A stretch of DNA of 64,000 bases from JADKAV01 sp037046735 (GCA_037046735.1 JBAOHC010000027.1:1-64000); one strand, 5' to 3'. Positions 25,935 through 35,355 are shown, numbered from the stretch's first letter. Numbers and translations are program-made. Notes: generated by a model not told the origin, from the sequence alone.

Positions 25935-27305
25935 TCACATGGACGCGATCAGCCGTTCCACCCGCTCATCAACGCTCTTGAACGGGTCCTTGCACAACAC
26001 TGTGCGTTGCGCCTGATCGTTGAGTTTCAGATGCACCCAGTCGACGGTGAAGTCGCGGCGTTTCTCCTGCGCGCGCTTGATGAAGTCTCCGCGCAGTTTG
26101 GCTCGGGTCGTCTGTGGCGGCACTGACTTCGCTTCGAAGACCGCCACGTCGTGCGTGACCCGTTCCACCAGACCCCTGCGCTCCAGCAAGTAGTACAGGC
26201 CGCGGCTGCGGCTGATGTCGTGGTAGGCCAGGTCCAGCTGGCTGATCCTGGCGTCGGTGAGGTCCAAGCCGTGCTTGGCCATGTACCGATCCAGGAGTTC
26301 TCGTTTGATGACCCAGTCGATCTCTGTGGCGATGTCCTGCAGCCGGTCGCTCTCGATGGCATCCAGGGTGCGCGACCAGAGGTCCACGACCCGCGAAGGC
26401 ACACTGTTCGGATCCGTGAGCAGGCCGTGTCCGCGGGCGAAGGTGTGCACGCGGTCGAGGTACTCGCGCTGCATGTCCAACCCGGAGATGCTGCGGCCGT
26501 TGGACAGCCGGACGAGTTTGCGCCCGGTCGGGTCCTGACTGATGTCGCGGATGCTGCGGATGGGGTTCTCCAGGCTGAGGTCGCGCATCGGGATGCCGGC
26601 CTCGAGCATGCGCAGCACGAGATCGGTGGACCCCACCTTCAGCAAGGTGGTCGTCTCGCTCATGTTGCTGTCCCCGACGATCACGTGCAGGCGCCGGAAG
26701 CGCTCAGCGTCGGCGTGTGGCTCGTCACGGGTGTTGATGATGGGCCGGCTGCGGGTGGTGGCGCTGCTCACCGACTCCCACACGTGTTCAGCGCGTTGAC
26801 TCACGGTGTAGGTGGCTCCCCGCGGTGTCTGCAGCACTTTGCCCGCACCGCAGATCAACTGCCGCGACACCAGGAACGGGATGAGCACCTCGGCCAGCCG
26901 GAAGAACTCGCCCTGTCGGCCCACCAGGTAGTTCTCGTGACAGCCGTAGGAGTTGCCCGCCGAATCGGTGTTGTTCTTGAACAAGTAGATGTCGCCGAGG
27001 ATCCCCTCCCCCGCCAGGCGCTGCTCGGCGTCGATCTGCAGACCCTCCAGAATCCGTTCGCCGGCCTTGTCATGGGTGACAAGTTGCACCAGTTCGTCGC
27101 ACTCCGCGGTGGCGTATTCGGGATGGGACCCGACATCGAGGTACAGCCGGGACCCGTTGCGCAAGAAGACATTCGAGCTGCGGCCCCAGCTGACCACGCG
27201 CCGGAACAGGTAGCGGGCGACCTCGTCCGGGGAGAGCCGGCGCTGACCCTGGAACGTGCATGTCACGCCGTACTCGGTTTCGATGCCGAAGATCCGCCGC
27301 GACAT
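25935..27305 (-). CDS. pafA: Pup-protein ligase PafA (456 aa)
   Basis: Uses ATP to join the C-terminal Glu of Pup to lysines of target proteins. Seen: RRIFGIETEYGV (ATP/Mg site Glu), DVGSHPEYATAECDE (catalytic Asp), NNTDSAGNSYGCHENYLV, NTRDEPHADAERFRRLHVIVGDSNM and LDLAYHDI. It lacks the extra Dop loop after the first motif, which separates it from dop in this window. ATG 27305 follows GGAGG. It closes the pup-prcB-prcA-pafA operon, 13 bases after prcA. Confidence 0.95.
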   Translation of the reverse strand: MSRRIFGIETEYGVTCTFQGQRRLSPDEVARYLFRRVVSWGRSSNVFLRNGSRLYLDVGSHPEYATAECDELVQLVTHDKAGERILEGLQIDAEQRLAGEGILGDIYLFKNNTDSAGNSYGCHENYLVGRQGEFFRLAEVLIPFLVSRQLICGAGKVLQTPRGATYTVSQRAEHVWESVSSATTRSRPIINTRDEPHADAERFRRLHVIVGDSNMSETTTLLKVGSTDLVLRMLEAGIPMRDLSLENPIRSIRDISQDPTGRKLVRLSNGRSISGLDMQREYLDRVHTFARGHGLLTDPNSVPSRVVDLWSRTLDAIESDRLQDIATEIDWVIKRELLDRYMAKHGLDLTDARISQLDLAYHDISRSRGLYYLLERRGLVERVTHDVAVFEAKSVPPQTTRAKLRGDFIKRAQEKRRDFTVDWVHLKLNDQAQRTVLCKDPFKSVDERVERLIASM

Positions 27306-27318
27306 GGCCACCTCCCCT

Positions 27319-28014
27319 CTATTCGCTGTTCAGCAGACGTTTGAGTTCTTCCCCGGTGATGCGTTTGAATGCCCGCCGCGGCCGGGTGCGATCCAGGACC
27401 GCCACCTCCAGCTGCTTCTCGTCGAGGGTGCGGGGCCCCTGGCCGCCATGTTCGGCCAGCGCCGCCACCGCCATCTGCAGAGCCTGGCGCAGGGACAGAT
27501 CCGGCTGCCACTGCTCCTGCAACTGCCCGGCGATGGCCTCCGCGGCACCGCCCATGGCCAGGAAGCCGTGCTCATCGCCGACCGACCCGTCGAAGGTGAG
27601 CCGGTACAGCTGGTCATGCGCCTCGTCCTCGCCGACCTCGGCGACGATGATCTCGACCTCATAAGGCTTCTGCGCCTCGGTGAACACGGTGCCCAGGGTC
27701 TGGGCGTAGGCGTTGGCCAGGCCCCGGCTGGTGACGTCCGCCCGATCGTAGGAGTAGCCGCGCAGGTCGGCGTAGCGTACGCCGGCAACGCGCAGATTCT
27801 CGAACTCGTTGTACTTGCCGACGGCGGCGAAGGCGATCCGGTCATAGATCTCACTGATCTTGTGCAGGGCCCGGGACGGGTTCTCGGCCACGAAGACGAT
27901 CCCGCCGTCGTACTGCGCGACCACGACCGATCGCCCACGGCCGATCCCCTTGCGGGCGTAGTCGGCCTTGTCCTTGATGATCTGCTCGGGCGAGACGTAG
28001 AAGGGCATCGTCAT
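27319..28014 (-). CDS. prcA: 20S proteasome alpha subunit (231 aa)
   Basis: Non-catalytic outer ring of the proteasome and docking site for Mpa. The N-terminal gate segment (MPFYVSPEQIIKDKADYARKGIGRGRS) is the hallmark of bacterial alpha subunits. The fold then runs VVVAQYDGGIVFVAEN, KISEIYDRIAFAAVGKYNEFENLR and RGYSYDRADVTSRGLANAYAQ. The start overlaps the prcB stop. Confidence 0.95.
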   Translation of the reverse strand: MTMPFYVSPEQIIKDKADYARKGIGRGRSVVVAQYDGGIVFVAENPSRALHKISEIYDRIAFAAVGKYNEFENLRVAGVRYADLRGYSYDRADVTSRGLANAYAQTLGTVFTEAQKPYEVEIIVAEVGEDEAHDQLYRLTFDGSVGDEHGFLAMGGAAEAIAGQLQEQWQPDLSLRQALQMAVAALAEHGGQGPRTLDEKQLEVAVLDRTRPRRAFKRITGEELKRLLNSE

Positions 28015-28841
28015 GAGGACTCCCCCGTCGCGTTCGCCTGCGGGCCGTCGGGCCGCTGGAACCGCTGCTGGACCACCGAGTCGACCAGCACGCTGAGTTC
28101 ACGCTCGGACAGCCGCTGCGCGCCCCCGGTGCCGACCGTGTAGACCACCGGATAGATGCCCCGCGTCAGATCCGGGCCACCGGTGGCCGAGTCATCGTCA
28201 GCCGCATCGTAGAGGGCCTGCAGACATACCCGCACCGCGTCCTGATCGCTGTGATTGGGCTTGTAGAGCTTCTTCATCGAGCCCCGGGCGAAGGGACTGC
28301 CTGAGCCGACGCTGTGGTAGTCATGCTCCTCGTACCGGCCGCCGGTCACGTCATAGGAGAAGATTCGCCCCTGTCCACGCGCGGCGTCGAAACCGGCGAA
28401 CAGCGGGACCACGGCCAGGCCCTGGAAGGCCATGCCCAAGTTTGCCCGGATGAACGAGGCAAGCCGGTTCGCCTTGCCCTCCAGGGACAGCTGGGCGCCT
28501 TCGATCTTCTCGAAGTGCTCGAGTTCGGTCTGGAACAGGCGCACCATCTCCACTGCCAAACCAGCAGTACCGGCGATCCCCACCACGGAGAAATCATCGG
28601 CGGGGAACACCTTTTCGATGTCGCGTTGCGCGATCACGTTGCCCATCGTGGCCCGCCGGTCACCGGCCATCACCACACCACCGTCGTAGAGGCAGGCGAC
28701 GATGGTCGTGCCGTGCGGTGCGTCCACCGGTGCGTTGCCGGGCACCGTCATGGACCACGACGGGTCGTGCTCAGCAAGGAAATCGACGAAAGAAGATCCT
28801 GGGCGCAAGAAGTGCGCGGGCAGGCCTGCGGAGTGTGTCAC
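28011..28841 (-). CDS. prcB: 20S proteasome beta subunit (276 aa)
   Basis: Catalytic inner ring. A propeptide of about 44 residues ends in HG, and autocatalytic cleavage would expose Thr45 (HG/TTIVAC) as the N-terminal nucleophile. VMAGDRRATMGN and SVVGIAGTAGLAVEM follow, with the SGSPFARGSMKKLY segment near the C-terminus. GTG 28841 overlaps the pup stop (GTGA), so pup and prcB are translationally coupled. Confidence 0.95.
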   Translation of the reverse strand: MTHSAGLPAHFLRPGSSFVDFLAEHDPSWSMTVPGNAPVDAPHGTTIVACLYDGGVVMAGDRRATMGNVIAQRDIEKVFPADDFSVVGIAGTAGLAVEMVRLFQTELEHFEKIEGAQLSLEGKANRLASFIRANLGMAFQGLAVVPLFAGFDAARGQGRIFSYDVTGGRYEEHDYHSVGSGSPFARGSMKKLYKPNHSDQDAVRVCLQALYDAADDDSATGGPDLTRGIYPVVYTVGTGGAQRLSERELSVLVDSVVQQRFQRPDGPQANATGESS

Positions 28842-29041
28842 TGGCCACCCTTCTGAACGAAACTGGCCACGAACTCCTCGGCGTTCTCCTCCAGGACGTC
28901 ATCGATCTCGTCGAGGATGGAGTCGACGTCGGCGTCGAGTTCGGCCTTGCGCGCAGCGGCAGCCTCGATCTCCTCGCCCACGATGTCTTCGGACTCCCGG
29001 GTCGTCTGGGGCCGTTGCTTGTGCTGTTGTCCGTCTGCCAT
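28838..29041 (-). CDS. pup: Prokaryotic ubiquitin-like protein Pup (67 aa)
   Basis: Intrinsically disordered tag. The N-terminus (MADGQQHKQRPQ) engages Mpa, the middle (ARKAELDADVDSILDEIDDVLEENAEEFVASFV) forms the Mpa-binding helix and is also recognised by PafA/Dop, and the C-terminus is GGQ. The terminal Gln means Dop must deamidate it to Glu before ligation, and dop is next door. A GGAGGTG ribosome site and an upstream TAGGGT box are present, so unlike its neighbours it has a leader. Confidence 0.97.
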   Translation of the reverse strand: MADGQQHKQRPQTTRESEDIVGEEIEAAAARKAELDADVDSILDEIDDVLEENAEEFVASFVQKGGQ

Positions 29042-29127
29042 GAGACACCTCCGAACTCAAACCCTAGTCGCTTCCGGTGTTGCGGGCACCTACGCCGAAC
29101 CTTCGATTTCACCGATAGCCTGATGAA

Positions 29128-30651
29128 GTGAGCGTCGTGCGGATCATGGGGATCGAAACCGAGTATGGGGTCTCGTCGCCCGGCCATCCACACGCCAACG
29201 CCATGCTCATGTCCAGTCAGGTGGTGACGGCCTACGACCGGGCGGCGAACGTGAGCCGCAAGGCGCGCACGCGCTGGGACTTCGACGTGGAGACCCCCTT
29301 GCGCGATGCCCGCGGCTTCGATATGAGCCGCGCCGAGGCCGACCCCACGCAACTCACCGACGAGGACATCGGGATGGCCAACGTCATCCTCACCAACGGC
29401 GCTCGGCTCTATGTCGACCACGCCCACCCGGAGTACTCCACGCCGGAGGTGCTCACCCCCTTCGAGGCGATGCTCTACGACCGTGCCGGCCAGGAGATCA
29501 TGGCCACCGCGGGAGATCTCGCCTCCGCTGAGCCCGGCGCCCAGCACATCCGGCTGTACAAGAACAACACCGACAACAAGGGCGCGTCCTACGGCTGTCA
29601 TGAGAATTATCTGATGCCGCGCACCGTGGCGTTCCCGCGGATCGTCGCGGCGATGATCCCGTTCTTCGTCAGCCGGCAGGTGATCGCCGGGGCCGGTCGG
29701 CTCGGGGTCGGCCAGGACGGCAAGATCAAGGGCTATCAACTGACGCAGCGGGCGGACTTCTTCGAGGTTGAGGTAGGGCTGGAGACGACGCTCAAACGTC
29801 CGCTGATCAACACTCGGGACGAACCCCATGCCGACCCTGAGCAGTACCGGCGCCTGCACGTCATCATCGGGGACGCGAATCTCAGCGAGTATCAGACATA
29901 CCTCAAGATGGGCATCACCTCGCTGGTGCTCAGCATGATCGAGAGCCAGTGGGACTTCAGCAGTTTCATCGTCAACCGGCCGGTCAAGCAGTTGCATGCG
30001 GTATCTCACGACCCCGGGCTGGCCTACGAGGTCGACCTTGCCGACGGCCGGCGACTGACGGCGGTGCAGTTGCAGGCCGAGTTCGTGGAGCAGGCCCGCA
30101 AGTACGTCGATGACCGCTATGGAAGCGACGCCGACTCGGCAACCCTCGAGGTGCTTGCCGAGTGGGAACGCACCGTCGATGCGCTGACTCGTGACCCGAT
30201 GGAACTGGTGAATGATCTGGACTGGGTGGCGAAGAAGGCCCTGCTGGACGGGTACCGGCGCCGCGATGGCATTGACTACGACGACCCGCGGCTTGCCCTG
30301 GTGGACCTGCAGTACTCCGACGTCAACACGGCTCGCGGGCTGGCCGCGCGGCTGGAGGCGCGGGGCCGACTGCGCCGGATGACGACCCCCGAGCAAGTGG
30401 AATTCGCCGTTCAGCACCCCCCGGAGGGAACCCGCGCGTACTTCCGTGGCGAGTGCCTGCGTCGCTACCCCATGCACGTGACCGCGGCGAGCTGGGACTC
30501 AGTGATCTTCGATCTGCCGGGGCGTTCAGCGCTGCAACGGGTACCCACGCTGGACCCTCTGCGGGGCACTAAGGCGCACGTTCAGGACCTGTTGGACGCC
30601 AGTCCCACGGCTCTGGACCTGATCACCTCGCTGCAGCGCGTGGGCGGCTGA
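29128..30651 (+). CDS. dop: Pup deamidase/depupylase Dop (507 aa)
   Basis: Carboxylate-amine-ligase fold enzyme that converts Pup-Gln to Pup-Glu and removes Pup from proteins. Seen: MGIETEYGVSSPG (ATP-site Glu), followed by the long Dop-specific insertion (HPHANAMLMSSQVV... RARTRWDFDVE), DHAHPEYSTPEV (catalytic Asp), NNTDNKGASYGCHENYLMP and NTRDEPHADPEQYRRLHVIIGDANL. GTG 29128 is six bases after TAGCCT, so leaderless. Unusually it runs opposite to mpa and pup while keeping its place between them. Confidence 0.95.
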   Translation: MSVVRIMGIETEYGVSSPGHPHANAMLMSSQVVTAYDRAANVSRKARTRWDFDVETPLRDARGFDMSRAEADPTQLTDEDIGMANVILTNGARLYVDHAHPEYSTPEVLTPFEAMLYDRAGQEIMATAGDLASAEPGAQHIRLYKNNTDNKGASYGCHENYLMPRTVAFPRIVAAMIPFFVSRQVIAGAGRLGVGQDGKIKGYQLTQRADFFEVEVGLETTLKRPLINTRDEPHADPEQYRRLHVIIGDANLSEYQTYLKMGITSLVLSMIESQWDFSSFIVNRPVKQLHAVSHDPGLAYEVDLADGRRLTAVQLQAEFVEQARKYVDDRYGSDADSATLEVLAEWERTVDALTRDPMELVNDLDWVAKKALLDGYRRRDGIDYDDPRLALVDLQYSDVNTARGLAARLEARGRLRRMTTPEQVEFAVQHPPEGTRAYFRGECLRRYPMHVTAASWDSVIFDLPGRSALQRVPTLDPLRGTKAHVQDLLDASPTALDLITSLQRVGG

Positions 30652-30652
30652 A

Positions 30653-32287
30653 CTAGAGGTACTGCCCGGTGTTGGCGACGTTGTCGATCGTGCGACCGGG
30701 CTCGTCGCCCTGTTTGCCCTGCACCAAGGTCCGGATGAAGATGATCCGCTCGCCCTTCTTCCCGGAGATCCGCGCCCAGTCATCGGGGTTGGTGGTGTTG
30801 GGAAGATCCTCGTTCTCCCGGAACTCGTCAACGCAGGCCGACATCAGGTGCTGCAACCGGATGCCCTTCTGACCGGTCTCCAGGAACGCCTTGATCGCAC
30901 TCTTCTTCGCCCTCGACACGATGTTCTCCAGCATGGCGCCGGAGTTGAAGTCCTTGAAGTACAGGACCTCCTTGTCCCCGTTGGCGTACGTGACCTCCAG
31001 GAACCGGTTCTCCGGGGCCTCGGAGTACATACGCTCCACGGTGCGCTGGATCATGGCGGCCACCGTGGCGTCGGCGTTCCCGCCATGTTCATCAAGGTCG
31101 TCGACGTTCAAGGGCAGGTTCGCGGTCAGGTACTTGGCCATGATGTCCGCGGCGGCTTGGGCGTCTGGGCGCTCGATCTTGATCTTTACGTCGAGCCGGC
31201 CGGGGCGCAGGATCGCCGGGTCGATCATGTCCTCGCGGTTGCTGGCCCCGATCACGATCACGTTCTCGAGACCCTCGACACCGTCGATCTCCGAGAGCAA
31301 CTGCGGCACGATCGTGTTCTCCACGTCGCTGGACACCCCGGAGCCGCGGGTGCGGAACAGGGAGTCCATCTCGTCGAAGAAGACGATCACCGGCATCCCC
31401 TCGCTGGCCTTCTCGCGGGCGCGCTGGAAGACCAGCCGGATGTGCCGTTCGGTCTCCCCCACGTACTTGTTCAGCAGTTCGGGGCCCTTGATGTTGAGGA
31501 AGAACGATCGTCCCGCATCGACGCCTTCGCGCGCGGCGACCTTCTTGGCCAGGCTGTTGGCCACGGCCTTCGCGATCAGTGTCTTGCCGCAGCCGGGCGG
31601 GCCGTACAGCAGGATGCCCTTGGGTGGCCGGAGTTCGTGCTCGCGGAACAGGTCGGCGTGCATGAAAGGCAGCTCGACCGCATCGCGGATCATCTCGATC
31701 TGGTTACTCAGACCGCCGATGTCCTCGTAGTGGATGTCTGGCACCTCCTCCAGAACCAACTCCTCCACCTCGGCCTTGGGGATCCGCTCCAGTGCGAAGC
31801 CGGAGCGGATGTCGACCAGCAAGGAGTCGCCCGCCCGCAGCCGTTGCGTGCGCAGCGGCTCGGCCAAGTGGACGACCTGCTCCTCATCGGTGTGGCCGAT
31901 GACCAGGGCCCGCTCGCCCCCTTCGAGGATCTCCTTGAGCATGACGATGTCGCCGCGCTGCTCGAAGCCGGCAACGTCGACGATGTTCATGGCCTCGTTG
32001 AGCATGACCTCCTGGCCGGGGACGAGCAACTCACGGTCAATGTTGGGCGTGGCGACCACGCGCATCTTGCGCCCGCTGGTCAAGATGTTGATGGTGCCGT
32101 CGTCGAGGGTCTGCAGGTAGACGCCATAAGCGCTCGGCGGCTCGGCCAAGCGGTCGACTTCCGCCTTCAGCGTCAGGATCTGCGAGCGCGCCTCACGCAA
32201 GGTGACGGTCAGTCGCTCGTTGTTGATCCGCTGCTTGGCCAATTCGGCGCGGACGTGCTCGAGTTCATAGCGCGCGTCGTCGGTCAT
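30653..32287 (-). CDS. mpa: Proteasome-associated AAA ATPase (Mpa/ARC, 544 aa)
   Basis: Hexameric unfoldase that recognises Pup and feeds substrates into PrcAB. Order: an N-terminal coiled coil (ELEHVRAELAKQRINNERL), two OB domains, and an AAA module with Walker A LLYGPPGCGKTLIAKA, Walker B VIVFFDEMDSLF, the sensor region IVIGASNRED and arginine-finger-type ILRPGRLDVK. The C-terminus is GQYL, the motif that inserts into the alpha ring to open the gate. ATG 32287 follows GGAGGTGAG. It converges on dop with one base between stops. Confidence 0.96.
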   Translation of the reverse strand: MTDDARYELEHVRAELAKQRINNERLTVTLREARSQILTLKAEVDRLAEPPSAYGVYLQTLDDGTINILTSGRKMRVVATPNIDRELLVPGQEVMLNEAMNIVDVAGFEQRGDIVMLKEILEGGERALVIGHTDEEQVVHLAEPLRTQRLRAGDSLLVDIRSGFALERIPKAEVEELVLEEVPDIHYEDIGGLSNQIEMIRDAVELPFMHADLFREHELRPPKGILLYGPPGCGKTLIAKAVANSLAKKVAAREGVDAGRSFFLNIKGPELLNKYVGETERHIRLVFQRAREKASEGMPVIVFFDEMDSLFRTRGSGVSSDVENTIVPQLLSEIDGVEGLENVIVIGASNREDMIDPAILRPGRLDVKIKIERPDAQAAADIMAKYLTANLPLNVDDLDEHGGNADATVAAMIQRTVERMYSEAPENRFLEVTYANGDKEVLYFKDFNSGAMLENIVSRAKKSAIKAFLETGQKGIRLQHLMSACVDEFRENEDLPNTTNPDDWARISGKKGERIIFIRTLVQGKQGDEPGRTIDNVANTGQYL

Positions 32288-32330
32288 CGGGTCTCACCTC
32301 CGAGACGGGTGGTCGGACTTGATTTCGACC

Positions 32331-33242
32331 CTATACGTCCTGCGCGGGATTGCCACCCCCCGTTTCAACCGGCATGGCGCGTGGCCCGGCATAGTCCGGG
32401 CCGTAGGCGCCCTTGGCCGGACGCGTGCGCTTGGTCGGCGCCGTCACCCCGGGAGCCAATCGCCTGCTGTAGATGAGGAAGCCGGTGTGGCCGACCATGC
32501 GGTGGTCCGGGCGCACCGCCAGCCCCTCCACGTGCCAGCCGCGGTGCATCGTCTCGGAGGCCTTGGGCTCGGTCCAGCCGCCGCCCGCCCGCAGGCCCTC
32601 CACGACCCGCGACAGCTGCGTCGTGGTGGCCACATAGACGCACAGGACTCCGCCGGGCACCAGGCAGGCCTCGACGGTCTCGAGCATGTCCCAGGGGTTG
32701 AGCATGTCGAGCACCACACGGTCGAAGGGTCCGTCTGGGGCCACCTCTTCCAGGGCGCCGGTCAGCAGCGTCCAGTTCGCCGGCCGACCACCGAAGAGTT
32801 TGCTGACGTTGCGCTCGGCGATCTCGGCGAAGTCGGCCCGCTTCTCCACGCTGGTCAGGTGTCCGGTGTCGGTGATGGCGCGCAGCAGCCAGCAGGACAG
32901 CGCGCCCGAACCCGCACCCGCTTCCAGGACCCGGGCCCCCGGGCGGATGTCGGTGAACGCCACGATCAGGGCCGCGTCCTTGGGATAGATGATGGTGGCG
33001 CCACGCGGCATGGACATCACGAAGTCGTGCAGCAACGGGCGCAGGGCCAAGTACTGGGTGCCCTTGCTGGACGTCACGACAATGCCTTCGCTGGCGCCGA
33101 TGAGGCTGTCGTGGTCGATGCCGCCCTTCTCCGTGTGGAACCGTTGCCCGGCCATCAGCGTGATGGTGTGCATCCGGCCCTTCGCATCGGTCAACTGGAC
33201 TTGGTCACCGGGTGCGAACGCCGGACCTGCGGGAGTGGTCAC
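32331..33242 (-). CDS. trmI: tRNA (adenine-58-N1)-methyltransferase TrmI (303 aa)
   Basis: SAM-dependent enzyme that makes m1A58 in the T-loop. A small N-terminal barrel (FAPGDQVQLTDAKGR) leads to QRFHTEKGGIDHDSLIG, the SAM motif VLEAGAGSGALSCWLLR, and DRVVLDMLNPWDML, the catalytic Asp region. GTG 33242 lies eight bases after TAGTGT. The gene commonly neighbours the proteasome cluster in actinobacteria. It has a 43-base gap to mpa, so mpa may be co-transcribed. Confidence 0.92.
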   Translation of the reverse strand: MTTPAGPAFAPGDQVQLTDAKGRMHTITLMAGQRFHTEKGGIDHDSLIGASEGIVVTSSKGTQYLALRPLLHDFVMSMPRGATIIYPKDAALIVAFTDIRPGARVLEAGAGSGALSCWLLRAITDTGHLTSVEKRADFAEIAERNVSKLFGGRPANWTLLTGALEEVAPDGPFDRVVLDMLNPWDMLETVEACLVPGGVLCVYVATTTQLSRVVEGLRAGGGWTEPKASETMHRGWHVEGLAVRPDHRMVGHTGFLIYSRRLAPGVTAPTKRTRPAKGAYGPDYAGPRAMPVETGGGNPAQDV

Positions 33243-33314
33243 AGGGCAGCACACTAGCCCAGCACCGTGATCGGCTCAGCGGGCCAACCCGCGCTCACGG
33301 GTTAGTCTCGACCT

Positions 33315-34391
33315 ATGGGTGAGGGCGGTCTGCAGTTCCGGGTGGCGGGATTCCCGGTGAGTCTGCCTGTGGGCGGCATCCTCGGGGTTCTGCTCATCGC
33401 CTATTTGTGGACACCCAACTTCGAGGGCCCGGGGCGCAGCGGCCTGCTGCTGGCCGTCGTGTTCGCCGTCTTGTTGTATCTGGGCGTTCTCTTCCACGAA
33501 CTGGCGCATGCCTGGACCGCACGGGCCTACGGGTACCCCGTGCACGGCATCACACTGTGGCTGCTCGGCGGGTACACCGTGTACGAACGCCGTGACACGC
33601 GGCCGGGGCCCGAACTCGTCATCTCCCTGAGTGGGCCGTTCGCCACACTGCTGCTGGCGGGGGCGTGTGCGGCGGCGTCCGCGGCCACCACCGGGACGGT
33701 CGATCTGCTGTTCGCCGCGCTGGCCTGGACAAACCTGCTGCTCGGCGCGCTGAACCTGCTGCCAGGCGCACCGCTCGATGGGGGTGGCATGGTGAAAGCG
33801 GTGGTGTGGAAGGCCACCGGATCAGAATCCACCGGTTCGAAGGCAGCCGGTTATGCGGGCATTCTCATCGCCGCTCTCTTGGGCGTCTTCACCATCTGGG
33901 CGTGGCTCAACGGCGGCTCGTTCGGGCTGCTCACACTGATCCTGGCCGGCTTCATCGGCTTCGGTGCCTACCAGTCCATCCGCTCGTCCGACTCCCGCGC
34001 GGCCTGGGACGAGGTCTCGAGCCGCATTCCGGGGCTCATCCGTCCCGTCCTGGCCGTCAGCGACCGGGAGAGCCTGCAGGCAACGTTGGACAGGTGGGAC
34101 CGCACCCACCAGGTCAGCGTCGTGACGGTCGACGAGCAGGGCCGGCTGCTGGCCGCCCTGGCGATGGCGGCGGTGGATGCCGTCCCGGCCGACCGGCGCC
34201 CGCATGTCCAGGTCGGCCCGTTCACCATGGTCATCCCGGTGCAGCAGCGCGCGGTGCTGGGCAGCGATCCCCTTGACCTGGTGCAGGCACTCGCGGCCAC
34301 TGAAGGCCCGGTCTTGTTCGTCACCACCGAGGATCAGCGGCCGCTCGGGGTGCTGCTGGCCGCCGACGTCAACACCGCCTTGAAGTCGTGA
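33315..34391 (+). CDS. M50 site-2 protease with C-terminal CBS-like region (358 aa)
   Basis: Intramembrane zinc metalloprotease. The zinc site HELAH lies in LGVLFHELAHAWTA, and the second metal-binding motif is NLLPGAPLDGGG. About six membrane helices occupy residues 10-230. The remaining 120 residues look like a CBS-type regulatory pair (IRPVLAVSDRESLQATLDRW, PLGVLLAADVNTAL). Its target is unknown; relatives cut membrane anti-sigma or transcription factors. ATG 33315 follows TAGTCT by six bases. It diverges from trmI. Confidence 0.9.
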   Translation: MGEGGLQFRVAGFPVSLPVGGILGVLLIAYLWTPNFEGPGRSGLLLAVVFAVLLYLGVLFHELAHAWTARAYGYPVHGITLWLLGGYTVYERRDTRPGPELVISLSGPFATLLLAGACAAASAATTGTVDLLFAALAWTNLLLGALNLLPGAPLDGGGMVKAVVWKATGSESTGSKAAGYAGILIAALLGVFTIWAWLNGGSFGLLTLILAGFIGFGAYQSIRSSDSRAAWDEVSSRIPGLIRPVLAVSDRESLQATLDRWDRTHQVSVVTVDEQGRLLAALAMAAVDAVPADRRPHVQVGPFTMVIPVQQRAVLGSDPLDLVQALAATEGPVLFVTTEDQRPLGVLLAADVNTALKS

Positions 34392-34398
34392 CACGGTT

Positions 34399-34421
34399 TT
34401 GTCAGGACCCCTGCTTACGGT
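34399..34421 (+). promoter_or_regulatory. RecA-NDp-type promoter element of the RecB-like nuclease
   Basis: TTGTCA at 34399-34404, 11 bases, TACGGT at 34416-34421, and GTG seven bases later. It shares this layout with the two DUF222-HNH genes in the window and fits the mycobacterial damage-inducible pattern TTGTCR-gtg-N8-TAnnnT in its outer elements and spacing. Confidence 0.6.
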
Positions 34422-34428
34422 GAGTCTT

Positions 34429-35355
34429 GTGAATCCCGCAGTCGTCGTAGAACCCGCCACCGGTGTCCGGGTGCGTGAACGCTCAGGGGTGCAGGGCCAT
34501 CCGGTCGTGGGCGCCCTGTCGCCGAGCCGCGCGTCGGACTTCCTGCAATGCCCGCTGCTCTACCGGTTCCGCACCATCGACCGGCTGCCTGAGCGACCCG
34601 CCCGGGCTGCGTTTCGGGGCACCCTCGTTCACGAGATTCTGGACCGCCTCTTCGATGTGCCCGCCGACCAGCGCGATTTGCCCACCGCAGTCGCCCTCGC
34701 ACCGGATGCCCTGAGTGACCTGCTGGCGTGCACGCCAGATGTGGCGTTCGCGCTGGTGGAGGATGTCGACTGGCCGGGTGAGGCGCCGCCGATCCCCGAC
34801 GCCGCGCTGCAGCGCTTGCTCGGCGAGGCCGAGTCGCTGCTTAGCACGTACTTCGGCATGGAGGATCCGCGCCGCGTGGAGGCGGTGCAGCGGGAGTCGC
34901 TGATCGAGACCCAACTCGAACCGGGCTTCATTCTGCGCGGGTACGTCGACCGCCTTGATGAGGCTGACGGTGATCTACGAGTGGTCGACTACAAGACCGG
35001 CCGTTCGCCGGGGCCGCAGTGGGAGCAGTCCGCCCTGTTCCAGATGCGGTTCTACGCTCTCATCGTGCATCTGGCCACCGGTCGCCTGCCGGATCGCCTG
35101 CAGTTGATCTACCTGGGGAACGGTGAGGTCTTGACCTACCGGCCCGATGCCGAGGACGTACGTCGATTCGAGCGTAAACTCCGGGCGCTGTGGCTCGCGA
35201 TCACCAGGGCTGCCGACAGTGGGGACTGGCGGCCGAACCGCTCGGCGAAATGCCGCTGGTGCTCCCATCATGCGTTGTGCCCGGCGTTCGGCGGCACGCC
35301 ACCGCCACTCCCCGATCAGCCAGCCCGATCATCCTCAATTACGGTGGGGCAGTGA
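34429..35355 (+). CDS. RecB-like PD-(D/E)XK exonuclease, probable Fe-S protein (308 aa)
   Basis: Nuclease domain of the RecB/Cas4/AddB type. Active-site parts are FRGTLVHEILDRLF (His), RGYVDRLDEADGDLRVVDYKTGR (catalytic Asp and the D-x-K core) and QMRFYALIV (QxxxY motif). Cysteines at SDFLQCPLLYRF and at CRWCSHHALC have the arrangement of a 4Fe-4S clamp. GTG 34429 is chosen from its distance to TACGGT. Its stop overlaps the GTG of the ABC gene. Presumably acts in double-strand break or damage repair, which agrees with its promoter. Confidence 0.9.
   Translation: MNPAVVVEPATGVRVRERSGVQGHPVVGALSPSRASDFLQCPLLYRFRTIDRLPERPARAAFRGTLVHEILDRLFDVPADQRDLPTAVALAPDALSDLLACTPDVAFALVEDVDWPGEAPPIPDAALQRLLGEAESLLSTYFGMEDPRRVEAVQRESLIETQLEPGFILRGYVDRLDEADGDLRVVDYKTGRSPGPQWEQSALFQMRFYALIVHLATGRLPDRLQLIYLGNGEVLTYRPDAEDVRRFERKLRALWLAITRAADSGDWRPNRSAKCRWCSHHALCPAFGGTPPPLPDQPARSSSITVGQ

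Noticed and set aside
30848..32476. 542-codon antisense frame over mpa, and similar ones over pafA, dop and helY
   Set aside because: Shadows of strongly conserved genes on the other strand; no start signal or family match.
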